The position numbers and the translations under genes are program-made. DNA of 64,000 nt, from positions 15,106,938-15,170,937 of the forward strand of contig NC_081154.1 of the NCBI RefSeq assembly GCF_958295425.1. The letters are read 5' to 3'. Below are positions 23,504-34,897 of the stretch, piece by piece. This stretch comes from Solea solea (Eukaryota; Chordata; Actinopteri; Pleuronectiformes; Soleidae). Below the pieces are notes generated by a model. That model did no database searches. It saw nothing but the letters and a program-made list of their open reading frames with translations, and was not told the DNA's origin. Numbering within the stretch: position 1 is the stretch's first letter; each line of letters begins with the position of its first letter.

Positions 23504-26500
23504 GTTCTTTATTTGTCTCTTGATTTAAATTCATTCCTCTTGCAGATATGAAACGATGCAGGAAATCTCTCCGAAAGAGCGAGTCACTCGGGCAGAGTAC
23601 GTTTTTGTTTTCATACAGTCACACGTCACTTTAAAAACAAGTGCCCTTATATTTTACTCGTAAGGATGAACAATTGCTGATTATTTGTTATTGTAGGGAC
23701 CTTGAAGTGGAAAGGGTCACCGACAGCACCCTCATGAGATCTGTCACTCTTGCCTTTGACAAACTGAAGACCCAGATTCCACCGCTGCCTTCGTTCAGCG
23801 AGGAGGAAGCTGCTGAAGAGAGGTAAACCTCAGAATGATTGCAGGATTGTTTGACTTTCCTCCCTCTTTCTTTCTTTCTTTCTTTCTTCCCCTTTGTGGT
23901 GGGCCATGTGTGTGCGTGTATATTTTTGACTCTCCACTTTGTCTTGCGTGTCAATGCACTTTGCTCTTTCAAACAACAATGTTTCCTCAGTGACCCAGAT
24001 TCCAATATAGCTCCATCATCAGAGGTTAACCACAGTCTTATTGGCTGTTGCACCTGACAAAAACAAAAGAGTCTCTATCTTTTCTGCAACTCAAAACTGT
24101 TGACACTCCAGGATTAATGTGAGAATGGCATCTCGGAGCCTGTTTGGCAACTTGTGCAAGTAACTATCATTTTGAAAAGAGGAGGAGGGCAGTAATGCAA
24201 CATTATGGATGCCAACTGCCGTAAAAACGCCAAGGATAGTTGAGCAAACATGACCTTTATGTCTGACGAAGTTGGCGCTGATTGTCTGCAGTGATTAATG
24301 TCCGGCTAAGTCATGGAAACGTGTGCGACGCTGATGATTTTTCACACTTGGTTTAAGTAAAACCAGTCATTTCCATGGACTGGGTCTGGAACACACATGC
24401 AGGTTGCGGACTCCCGGGACTGTTTTTGGGCGGCGTCACAAAGCAGCATTGCATTATTATTATTAAGTGACGTTGTTCTGTGACGTTATTGAAAGGTAAT
24501 AACGTCACAGTGTATTTAATTACATAGGAGACACATCCAGGATGTAATTTAGTGCCCAGTGTGAACCGTCACACTTACTCATGCACAGAAATGGCAGTAA
24601 AAATAGTCAGAAACACTATATTATACATTAATATGAATGTGAGGAATGCTATAGAATGCATTCATTTGCTGCGGGTTGTGATAGATTTTGTGAATGAGGA
24701 CAAAATGGTTTGTTTAACTTTACATTTAATGTTATTTTCCAAGTCAAGGAGGTTATGTTTTCACCCATGTGTGTTTGTTAGTTAGTTATTTTATTTTTGT
24801 GGAAAGGATAATGAAAAATTGCTGGTTAATTCACAGTTTTACCAGATTTTCCAGTGTTATTCTCTGTGTTTAAAGTTGTCAGGTAGGGCTTTACTTTTAA
24901 ATACATTTTTGTCAGGGTTGTCATAAAACATGACCTATGTGCCTTTTGACTGTTTGTTCCCCAGACTCTTTAACCTCTCGTAGAGAGGCAGAGGTATGTG
25001 CATGTCACGGTGAACTAGGTCATTTATTGTGGCTGTTAACGTAACTCGCTGCCACCATGTTTTTTGACGGCAGTGTAACTCGTTCGTGCTGCTATGCAAA
25101 GTGAGCATGTAGGTCAGGTTATGAGGTTTGGGCTAAAATAATAGACCCTTGTGCCAAGTGACATCATTGAGCTGGAAAACGTGTGTGGTAAATGAATACA
25201 GGGTGTGTTTTGGTTCCAAGGAGGAAGAATTTTGAACTTCATGATTTAAAATGTAATGGAGACCCAACAAAGACATGGTTAGATCTTAGGTATTGGTGAC
25301 AGATTAGGTACAGGGAAAGGGAATCAGTCCAAGCAAACAAGACCAAGTGGCTCAGTGAGAGGGAAAAAACAGAGACGGAATAGACTTAGGGAGAGGAGTC
25401 AATGAGATGCAGGTGTGACACATTAGAAGGTGATCAATGAGACGTGAAACACATGGGAACAGGAGGTGAAGACACCTGAACGGAGACAAGATGTGCGTGT
25501 CAAAATAAAACAGAAAATACAAGACTAAACGAAAGAGGGACGAGAATCCCAAGACATGATTGAATTTAATTGCATGCAGATGAAACTCATCAACTATTTT
25601 TTCCACCTGATGGTTGTGACCTAGGGGGGCCATTTCCATAGCCCCAAACAGAGGACACACAATTTTGTCCATGATAACGATGATATGATGATACAGTGAG
25701 AACAGTCAAGTGAACAAACATATGAAATCTCCTGTGCTGCTGCCAGTAAGGAAAAAATAGCAATGGGTGTGATAACAAAAAGAAAATGTTTCAAAAATTG
25801 AGATCCGAGAACAACACCGTGCACACGCTTAAATCATTGCACTCATAGCCATACATTGGCAAAAGAACAAACATCTCTGGATTTACAATGTGCTGGTGCC
25901 AATCTCAGATAACATAGGGCGAAAGGTGCGGTACACTGTGAACCGTTCGCCAGTCCATCACAGGGCCACACATAGAGATAAACAACCCTTCACTCACACA
26001 CCTACAATTCATTTAGAGTGTCCAATTGACCTAATCGCCAAATCTGCATGTTTTTGGACTGCGGGAGGAAACCGGAGAACCCGGAGAAAACTCACGCACA
26101 CACAAGGAGAACATACAAACTAAACAAAGCTCAGTCATTCATTACCAAGTAGTTTTTGCTGTTGCCAGGGAACTTCTAATACAGTACAGCACACCTGATT
26201 CAAATGGTCAGCTCGTCATCAAGCTCTGCAGAAGCCTGATAACGAGCTGTTCATCTGACCAGGACCAGGGTTGGGAAACACTGTTCTAATACATGTAAAA
26301 ACGACTTTATGAGGTAAGACGAGGTGCCGTGTATGTTTATCTGTGGAAACATGTCTTTTAGTGGCACATTTTCCATGAGTACTTAAATAAAGGTCACAGC
26401 ATTAAGTGCAGCAACAACAAAAAAACACAGAAGTCGTCCTCACTACTGTGGCTGATAAAACCATGCTCTTTTGACCGTTCAGAATTAAAAAGATGTTTTA

Positions 26501-29500
26501 TGTTTCTGCATTTTTGTCACATTAGAGGTGACCATTAAGAGCAAAATAACCCTCAGCAAACAGCTTTTTAGCTTAACAACCGACTCACACGCACCCGATG
26601 GAGGTGTCGAACCAATAAATGCTCCTCATTCACTTTGAATGCAAAGCAGAACAACATAGTTACTGAACCGAACTCTATTATCCAGGTTATCTATTATTAT
26701 GCGAACCACTTAATTTGAATGTAGCACTGCGATGCCAACCATGTTGAGTATGTCTGAGCCAGAGTATTTGTTTCCCGCAGAGCGGTGTTAGCCAATCAAA
26801 TCTGCCCGCCCTGTTGCGTAAATCACCAACACAGCAGGCGATGGCCTCCTCCAGGGTTTTTCTGTTAAAAAAAAACAACCCTTCCTATGAACTGTTGGCT
26901 CTGGTAAATTTTTTGTTATGACTTTGTGCTCCACACTGTTGTCTGATCTCTTTGTAAGTGGCCGACCACAGCGCTGACACACAGGAGGACATGTGCCTCC
27001 TGAGCTACAGTTGGTGCATGAGTAAGACTTGTTTCTTAAGTGCCTCTTAATTAGAATTCCTCCTGCACCTGCACAGTGATTAGTGCATAATGTGTGTCTC
27101 CCATGCTGCTTTTATCAACTCTTAAAAATAAAGAAAAACAACAAGACAGCTGCTCCCCTTGTTCGTGTAACTAGAAGAAGCAGCTTTTTATTAAACTTGT
27201 CCCATTATTGCTGTTATTCTCTGTTACAAGGGCGAACATGGAGGCCGGTCCACAGTCTGTTGTTGTGAGTCTGTGAGTCTGTGAGTCACTCCCCATGACG
27301 GTGCATTCAGATGGTTCTTCCTCAATGTCATCATCAGTGGGTGTGTGCTATCCTTGGCTTCTGCCTCCGTGCTTTAATGTCACTGTTGCTACAAGCTGTT
27401 TTGAGGGACGTTTGTTGAAATGTGAATGTGACATCTGAACAGATTTCTAAGGCGTGGTGGAGTTCATAAAGAGGTCCCAGTGAGGACAGTGCCTTTCACC
27501 CTATGAGGAGATGGCTACCCTCAAAGTTCCATTTGGGCATTTAAAGGACACATTCAAGACAAAAGCATTCAACAACTTGTGAAACTAAGTAATTATACTG
27601 TCATTTCAGATAATTGGTTTTGAAAAGAAATCTGTGTCAAAGTCCAGATATCAATATCAATACTATACAGAAGATTTTGAATCAGTATATCTATATTTGT
27701 TTCATGAAACACCCTCACGCTGTTGCTCCCTTTTACAGAGAAGAAGCTCATCCTTCAGACTTCAGCAGCAGTTCCAGTGACAACGGGACCATCTCTCCTG
27801 TGGAGGGTCGAGAGCGTGCGTACACTCTGGAAAACCAAGGCTCCACTGAGAGGTGAGATTCTATGTAATAATAATTGGAGGCTGAGCAGAGATGAGGGCA
27901 ATTACTGTAGGTGAGACATGACAATCATGTGAAGCCAGAACAGTGAAGTGAGCAAACCAGCCAGTAAGGAAAAAAAGTGGGTGTGATGAGAAAAAGAAAA
28001 AAAAAGACATCAGCGCACAGTCAAATAAATGATCTGGAATGGCTGCTGGGTCCAACACTGACATGTGGCATGACTGGTTAGAGTAGTTCTCTGAAAGTTT
28101 GTGTGAGTAGATAGTGGCATAATTGGCATTTATTGTCCAAACCAAGCACAGCAGGGCGTTAAAAAAAAGAACCTGAGTGACTTTGCAACAAGGAACAGAG
28201 GAAAGAGACAATAATAAAAAAATAGTGCTTTTTTTTCTATCTGCATTTGAATTTAATGTAAAGAATCAAAGGTTTCAGCCAAAGTGGAACAAACAATACT
28301 TTTTAGAGATTTTCATAGATTTTAATGGTTCAATATTCTGTAGCATGTCTGTCTACTTGCTGTACGCTACTGTTTATAAACTGCCACTAAATTAGCCATT
28401 TGTTGTCCATCATTTCTCTTGTCCAGTCTTGACCACGTCACCCCGAACGAAAGAGACATCGAGGTCAACCAGGCAGATTTGAAAAAACACCTGTCGCTGA
28501 TTGACGTGGAGGGGAAAACCTAGTAAGTCTTTACACTAAAAAAAACAACCTCAGATTTCTTAGTTATTTTTAATCAAAAATGTAAAGGATATTTAAAGGG
28601 AAGTTAAATATATTATACATATATACATTTTTTTACATGCACATATAAGATCAGTATGATCCTCAAACGTTTCACAGATGGTCCAGAGTGGAAAATTTGG
28701 ATGGAATTATTTTTAATTGGCAGAAGATAAAATATATTAATTTATTCTGTATATATTATATTATTATATTATATGTACAATCACCTGATTGATCCTGTTT
28801 TTTTTTTCATTACCCCAGAATGAGCCTTTTATATTTATATGATACTGTTAACTACACAAACGCTAGGTGCTAAATGCACCGTCAACAGCGACAACAACAA
28901 AACATTCCCCTGCTGCACACAGGAAATAGTTTTTTCTATGAAGACAGATGGAGGTAACTGCAGCATCAGACTAGTAGAGTGAGACAGCCTGATAGCTAAC
29001 AGGTCGGAGTATGACTGGAAATATCAGAAATCAGAAGTGAATTCTACTACATGATTGAACTACATCATTTCTGCTCACGATGACCAAACAGAGGCACAAT
29101 GATAACATCTACAACAACAAAAAAACACCAAAAGTTACACACTCGAGCTTTAACTTTGCAATATCAGTATCAGATAAGAAAAATGTATATTGTCTAATGT
29201 CTAATTCTAAAAATTAAACGTGTGTGTGTGCGTCGCAGTGTGTCCGGGTGGACGGGTCAGCCCCAGACCGTGTGTCTCTTCCACAAAGGAGACCAGATTG
29301 TGGGGATTAATGACTTGCTCATCGGCAACGTGAAGGAGTTCCACATATACATCAGCAAGTCGCTCAAGAACCAGGTAACGTCACCCGCGCCGTCACGCTC
29401 ACACAGACAGCATGCAAATGAGTTCACTTTATTTCAGACACTGAGGTCCATGTCTAGGTGAAGAGAAATAAAATGTCCTCAGTAACTATAATATATATAC

Positions 29501-30063
29501 AGAGTGTTGCCTTGTATTACGTTGTTTAACTGTGGTGCAGATCTGTGGTGTATGTCACTTATGCAGGCTTTATATAATGCTTCTTCTGTGTTGTTGAGTC
29601 AAAGTTATGATTGATTTTATATCACATTTTTAGTAGTGATATAAAGTAGCAATAATTGTGCAGAAGTCTTTCTTTCCTTTTTGTTCATAAAAACGAGCCA
29701 AGTGAACTATGAACTGTGACAAATTCAATCCGAACATTTTGTGTACTTTTGTACTTTTCTGCATATACTGTATGTTTTATTACAGTAATGGAAAAAAGCA
29801 GCTGAAATGCTCTGTGTTCTAAGGGTTAAATAGCAGCTTTTCATTTTGGTTTTGCTGTACTCTACACAACCACCACAAAGACACCAAAAGACACTGTCGG
29901 TGCTCAGAAGTGTGATCACTTCTCTTCTCAGGTGAAACTCACCATCCTGCGTCGACCTGGATGTCTGCCCCTGCACTCGCCCAGCGGTCTCTGCAGTGAC
30001 GCACAGGAAGCTGCGGCTGAGAGACACAGCGTGCCTTCATCTCCTGGGTCTGGGTGTGTTTAA
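19450..30063 (+). CDS. plekhs1: PLEKHS1 (pleckstrin homology domain family S member 1), complete, 16 coding exons
   Basis: Exons: 19450-19474, 19671-19768, 19866-19984, 20568-20702, 21632-21707, 21818-21847, 21958-22011, 22769-22840, 22954-23028, 23403-23434, 23546-23596, 23697-23822, 27739-27852, 28427-28522, 29239-29374 and 29932-30063. All phases close, giving about 456 aa (human 462). An N-terminal PH domain (about residues 25-150) starts GYLYKSPPS, has SWKKRYFVLYK, and ends near DRWFSDLFDAL. It probably binds phosphoinositides or membranes. The middle is low-complexity and Ser/Glu-rich with candidate Tyr sites PIYDYP (Y217) and YETM (Y240). The C-terminal block (SGWTGQPQTVCLFHKGDQIV, then INDLLIG, ending KLTILRRPG) matches the human PLEKHS1 C-terminus and resembles part of a PDZ fold. 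Molecular function in the family is poorly defined. Identity rests on these blocks and on synteny. The start follows the acceptor TTTTCTTCAG, so any earlier exon is noncoding. Exons of 25-32 nt are easily missed by gene predictors. Confidence 0.93.
20140..20275. repeat. Fragment of common fish interspersed repeat
   Basis: ATTGTTAATTGGACACTCTAAATTGAACAGAGCCACAGAGG resembles the ATTTAGAGTGTCCAATTGACC block at about 26010-26035 in the opposite orientation. It lies in plekhs1 intron 3. A (CA)n tract follows at about 20455-20475. Confidence 0.45.
21040..21132. repeat. (CTAC)n tetranucleotide microsatellite
   Basis: Imperfect CTAC/CTAT units run through plekhs1 intron 4; the last part is an uninterrupted CTAC run. 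Confidence 0.85.
22170..22646. repeat. Degenerate GACAA/AGACA pentanucleotide-rich array
   Basis: About 470 bp is almost entirely purine plus C, built from AGACA, GACAAGACA and GATGAGACA words with little perfect periodicity. It lies in plekhs1 intron 7 and explains three overlapping Cys/Leu/Ser-rich open frames on the minus strand. Confidence 0.85.
25365..25565 (-). repeat. Interspersed repeat related to 36620-36990
   Basis: Read on the minus strand it contains TCTGTTTTATTTTGA, CACCTCCTG, TTGATCACC, ACACCTGCATCTCATTGACTCC and CTCTCCC in the same order as corresponding blocks at 36640-36800 (+). It may be an LTR or retroposon 5' region; class not determined. Confidence 0.45.
25900..26125. 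repeat. Common fish interspersed repeat
   Basis: GCGAAAGGTGCGGTACACTG, CGCCAGTCCATCACAGGGCC, CATGTTTTTGGACTGCGGGA and GGAGAACATACAAACT are hallmark blocks of an abundant teleost repeat. Partial copies recur at 18560-18680, 20140-20275, 39695-39790 and 50850-51020. Confidence 0.7.
26182..26283. mobile_element. hAT-type MITE, internally deleted copy with perfect 8-bp TSD
   Basis: The element starts CAG and then jumps to TACAGCACACCTGATTCAAA. It ends CAGGGTTGGGAAACACTG, the same terminus as 17144-17295. It is flanked on both sides by TTCTAATA (26174-26181 and 26284-26291), a perfect 8-bp duplication of hAT type. Confidence 0.85.
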
Positions 30064-32917
30064 AATGACTCTTTTCAGGCACTACATAACAAGACAGTAT
30101 TCTTCCAAGGCTGTGGTCCAACCAGGTCACCAGGATCATACTCTTATGTTGCACGTTGTTGTTTTTCTGCAAACCCGCCATCACGTCTACTGAGATGCAT
30201 ATCGACATTTTATAACTCTTTCCGAGCGTTTGAGGAAATGATGGCGATGCTATTCATTTCCCGGTTAAGGCACGGTGATTGAGTAACCTGAGGCGAAGGT
30301 CAAATGTTGTTTACAGGTCTGTTTAGGTCTCCCTCGCTTAAGGAATACAAGACAGTTTTACTGTGATGATGATGTGATGCGTGTGAGCCAGTTTAGCAAA
30401 TGCAACATTTACCACAGTCTGCAGAAAAGTACATGGCATAGCAACGTTGTTTAATTCCTATTCAAATCCTAATCTGTCCTCCTACTATTTAACTGTTTAG
30501 TGGAGCTAGAAGTGACGGTTAACGTTAAAAATGAGAAATACTTATATTCATAACTCAATAACGTTATGCTTATCTTCCGGGATTGTTTTTTTTAAATTGT
30601 GAAATGCCCCTGCTCTGTAGGATCATACAGTATATTCTGGGAATAAACTATACCTCAAGAATCTTTTTTTTAGAGATGAATATCTAATCTGGTGGGAAAA
30701 CTTTAACCAGTAAAAACCCAACTCTGAAGGTATTAATGGACATTTGTAAAATTAAGATGTCAGCATTTGTCAGTCATAATCTACAAAAACCCTATAGATT
30801 ATTCACTTTATTCTCTCAAATCGCTGCTTAGTGATTTTTTCATCACTCCTTTTTTCCCCATGTACAGTTAGTTTCTTTTCTACACGTGTGCACCTTTTGA
30901 ATATGATTTACAGTATATACTGTACATAAAAACAATGGAAATGTATATGTTAAATGTTTAAAAAATGACATTTATAAATGTTTACAAGGTCATTTTAAGA
31001 TAACATGAAGCACCGGCAACTAAAAAATGGCTTCGTCAAGTCATTTCTCAGCTTGGGACAATGTGAAAACTTTCATGTCGGTATTAATGTGACGAGGGAA
31101 ATCTGCCATTCATAATATTGTTGGGATAATTGTAAAATTCTGTTTTAAATTCTTAAAATCTCTCAAAAACACACTGAACTGAACTTATTTTTACCAAGAA
31201 AGGACAATTTAGTTTTTTGCATCACAGATATTACACGTGAATGTTCAGTGAAACTTTTAAAGTGAAAAACAAGAATTTCTTAATAAGATACAAAGACTGT
31301 ATGTTGGTGAAGTAAAAAAAAACAACATAATTTTAAAGTCATTTAAGTGAAATATAAACAATTTCTTCTTCACGATTATCCCGATAATTCACCACGATCA
31401 ACTTATTGTCAGTGCTTTTTGACTACATTATGTTTTAAAATATCTACCCCATTAATCCTTATTTATATAGGATTATATAGTCAAGCTGGAGTTGAAGTTT
31501 TTCAAACTATATGATTCGTTATATATAGTGTATACATAGCTGAAGATAGCACAAAAGCATACTTTTTTTTTAGAAAAAAATGTCTTATTGTTAATATGTC
31601 TCCTCTAGTGTGTAATAGTATTGAATGTATGTGTAACAACGTTACAGGAACACACATGAATATGTGTAACTTTTGGCGATAAAGATGAAGGAAGAGTGTC
31701 GAGTGCCGTCTGTACCTCAGGGAGAGTCTTGTGAATTAAAAATGCAGACAGAATGAATCATGTTCCACCTTCCACCTCGGGCGATGTTTCACCTATTTCC
31801 TCCCTCATTTGAAACAGAAAATGTTATATTAATATAAATTGGAAAGCCAGTTTTTTTTCTTTTTAGATTACGCCGAGTGAACACAGACAACATCAAACGC
31901 ACATTATCTTCAAGGCCTTTTCAACCAATGTTTTTAATGTTAATTACTTTTTTTTATATACTCTATATACACCAAGTGATAAGTATCCACTGAGGGCTCT
32001 GAGTTTCCTCCAACCCTCACATATATAAAAATAATGTTATCTGCTAATAAGTACTTTTGACACGATACGCCGTCTTTCCAAGGTCAATGTTGGAAGTTTT
32101 TAATGGAGCCATTACACAGATGTTCATCTGAAGTCCATTTTATGTTGGATTATGAATGTTCAGCATCCCTTCTGAAAGTGTTATAAATACAAGTTGCACT
32201 GGCACGATAAATGTATTGCTTGTACACGTATTCTGATTAAAGTTGACCAGATTGTTGTGAAACACAGTGACTCTGTTGTTTAATATCTCTTATGTGGATC
32301 ATCGTTCTTGTCATTTCTAGACTCCAAATGCGTGAATATCAGTGCAACAAATCTTTCCAGTGATATAGTCTTTGTCAAATTATGTACAACAGTGACCTTG
32401 AGCATTTAAAACTTTTACTGCAGTCCCAATTCAAACCAATGCAGGGACATGGTTGCCAAGTTTTACCGAAATACATCCAGACACTGTACTCATACACAAC
32501 ATTAAATACACAACTGCCTCCGTTTATTTTTTTATTTTTTTTTTTTAAAATGCAACCTATTTGGCTAATTTTAAAAAGTGCAGGACCAACGTCTCATTTT
32601 TATTTGTGAGATTCTCCCTCCCAACCACTAGGGGGTTGCATTTATTTATTTTATTCTGCCTGAGGTCACCTGTCATTTTACTCAGGTGTTGCTGATTGTG
32701 AGGGGCAAACAGTTTTCAACTGCACTTGGGTTTAAGCTTTGTTTTGATTGGTTTAAAAGAAAAATAAGTGGACATTGGGAGAAAATAATTGGCTAATATC
32801 ATTTCAGACACTAAGGAAGAATCTTGTCATGATTTACACCTAAGTGCGCGTAAAAACAATACCGACCAGCAAACAATCAGCATTAGCAGCAGCGCCACAG
32901 TATTTATGACATATGGC

Positions 32918-33050
32918 GTTTTAACACCGGCTCGACTCTCCTCGGCACGGCATGACTCCGCCCACGTTGAGTAGGTACTATTTTGGTAGTGGGAAACCAA
33001 CCTAAACCGTGCTGTGCCATGGCGAGCTGGGACCATAGTGGAAAAGGGCC
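32918..33050. mobile_element. DNA-transposon (MITE) remnant
   Basis: GCGTTTTAACACCGGCTCGAC at one side faces GGGACCATAGTGGAAAAGGGCC at the other. GTAGGTACTATTTTGGTAGT and GGAAACCAACC lie between them. This pattern is typical of a widespread fish palindromic element. The ends are degraded. Confidence 0.5.
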
Positions 33051-33966
33051 ATTAAGAGAGTCTGCACCAGAAAATGATCACATGAAGAGAGGCAACGACA
33101 CCAACACACCATAAAAAAAGTTCTATATCCACCAACAGAGTGTATGAGAGAGAGAGAGCGTGAGCGAACATTTCCCGTTCTACGGGTTGAATCGTTATCA
33201 GTAAAGTCATGACGCTGATGTTTCCTCAATCTCTGGTGACACGGTCTGACAGTAATACTTGTCTAATAATACACACGTCACCAGATTTTTGTGACTGAAA
33301 GGAGAGACTGTGTACCACGTATCTGCGGTTTCACAGATAAGACGGTGTGGAAGTGAATGTTCATAAGTTAAAACAAGATGAAGTGTGTATAGTGTGCAGG
33401 TTAATGCTACCACACAGTATATGGCAACGTATTAAAAGAACATTTAAAACATTTATTTTCTCAGCATTAAAACAGAAATACAGACAAATTGTACAGTTTG
33501 AAAGAGGAATGTACATTTTAGGCACAAACAGTTATAACTGGAAGCAGCCAAACATCCCATTCCTTCAGCTCCAATGGAAAATACTTACAGGTTTCCTGTG
33601 GTTTCATGATACAAGTTCATCTTAACTTCATTCTTCTATTTTAGTGTTGAAATAGTTAAACATTGAGCAGACAACAAAATGTGTTAAGATACATTTGTTC
33701 CCCAAGGGTCATATTGCACTTTAAAAGGATAGTGCAGATTTTTCCAAAAGTGGTACAGCTGACTGAGTTCTACATGTAGATTTAAGCCACTAAACAAGAT
33801 GTTAACCTTCTAAAATCAAAACCTATGTGTATGCAATTTTGACAATATGTTCACCACTTCATCTTGACAGAATAAGCAATTTAACATCCACTTTTAATCC
33901 ACTGCTGAGAAGAGAGATGGTGGCACACACATTTTTAAGATATCGTACCTTGAAGCTGGTGTAGAT

Positions 33967-33972
33967 TTTATT
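33967..33972 (-). terminator. dclre1a: Candidate dclre1a polyA signal
   Basis: AATAAA on the minus strand lies about 180 nt after the dclre1a stop. A GT-rich stretch (ATGTGTGTGCC, about 33922-33932) follows downstream, as expected of a cleavage site. Confidence 0.5.
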
Positions 33973-34149
33973 CAGTGGCTAAAATCTGTTTTTGGTGCAC
34001 TTGCATCCACTTTATGTGCAGTCAGATGCTTGCAAGACACTGACTATAATGTATGTGTCATAAAACCCCACTTAAAAGAAACCCTGAGCTATCCCTTTAG
34101 GTAATGTGAAATGTGCAGCAGAGGTAATAAGACTTTACTGGTAAATAAG

Positions 34150-34846
34150 CTACCGTTTAGATTTAGTTTCCTTGAGCCACTCGCTAAAGCACTTCTCCAT
34201 AGCCTTCCTGCTCGACCAGCTGCCATTGTTCACTGTGGGGATGATCTTGAGCGGCTGCACCCACTGGACAAAGCGCTTCAACTCCAGGAAGCCGCTGTGT
34301 TCGCTGTACGGGACTCCTGTCACAGAAAGAGACACAAAGTGGAACTGCCATTATCACAGTAGCTCAACTTCTGGCAACTGCAATCAAACATAGCCTTCCT
34401 GAAAATGACTAATACGCCTAAAAGATGAATTCATTATTGAAGCGTAGATTGAGATGAAAAAGGCTGGCGGGGTTTTAGAAGTGAAGCAGCAGTGGGACTT
34501 TCCAGACATGATCTCTGCCTTTCGGCTCATCTGCCATCGTATTTTTCTTCCTCATTTCTCAATTGTGAAACGTCTGCACAAGAGATTTGGTTTGAGGTAA
34601 AACGCTGTCATTGAGCCAGATGTCTAAAGAGCTGGGAATCCAGTCATACAAGCAACGAGGCAGGGTTTCGGGCGGGGGGGGAGTGACCCACAGGCCCGTA
34701 TCATACGAGGCGGAGACTTTATCTCATCAAATGTCATCACAGCTGCCACTTCATTTGTGTCCTTCATTTTCTTCACCACTGCTTTTTAAACACATCTAAT
34801 CTAATACTACAATGAGTCCTCCCACATTCACACAACACTGTTTAGA

Positions 34847-34897
<51 letters not shown>

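Larger units (their letters stand above)
23823..27738 (+). other. plekhs1 intron 12 (3.9 kb)
   Basis: No exon was detected. It holds a (TTTC)n run (23868-23888), a repeat on the minus strand (25365-25565), a common fish repeat (25900-26125), a second hAT-type MITE (26182-26283), and a short GTGAGTCT tandem (about 27264-27288). Confidence 0.6.
30064..34149. other. plekhs1 3'UTR and convergent intergenic region to dclre1a
   Basis: Candidate plekhs1 polyA signals are AATAAA at 30642-30647 and ATTAAA at 32236-32241. The region is AT-rich with no supported reading frame. It contains a transposon remnant (32918-33050). A minus-strand AATAAA (33972-33967) probably ends dclre1a. Confidence 0.5.
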
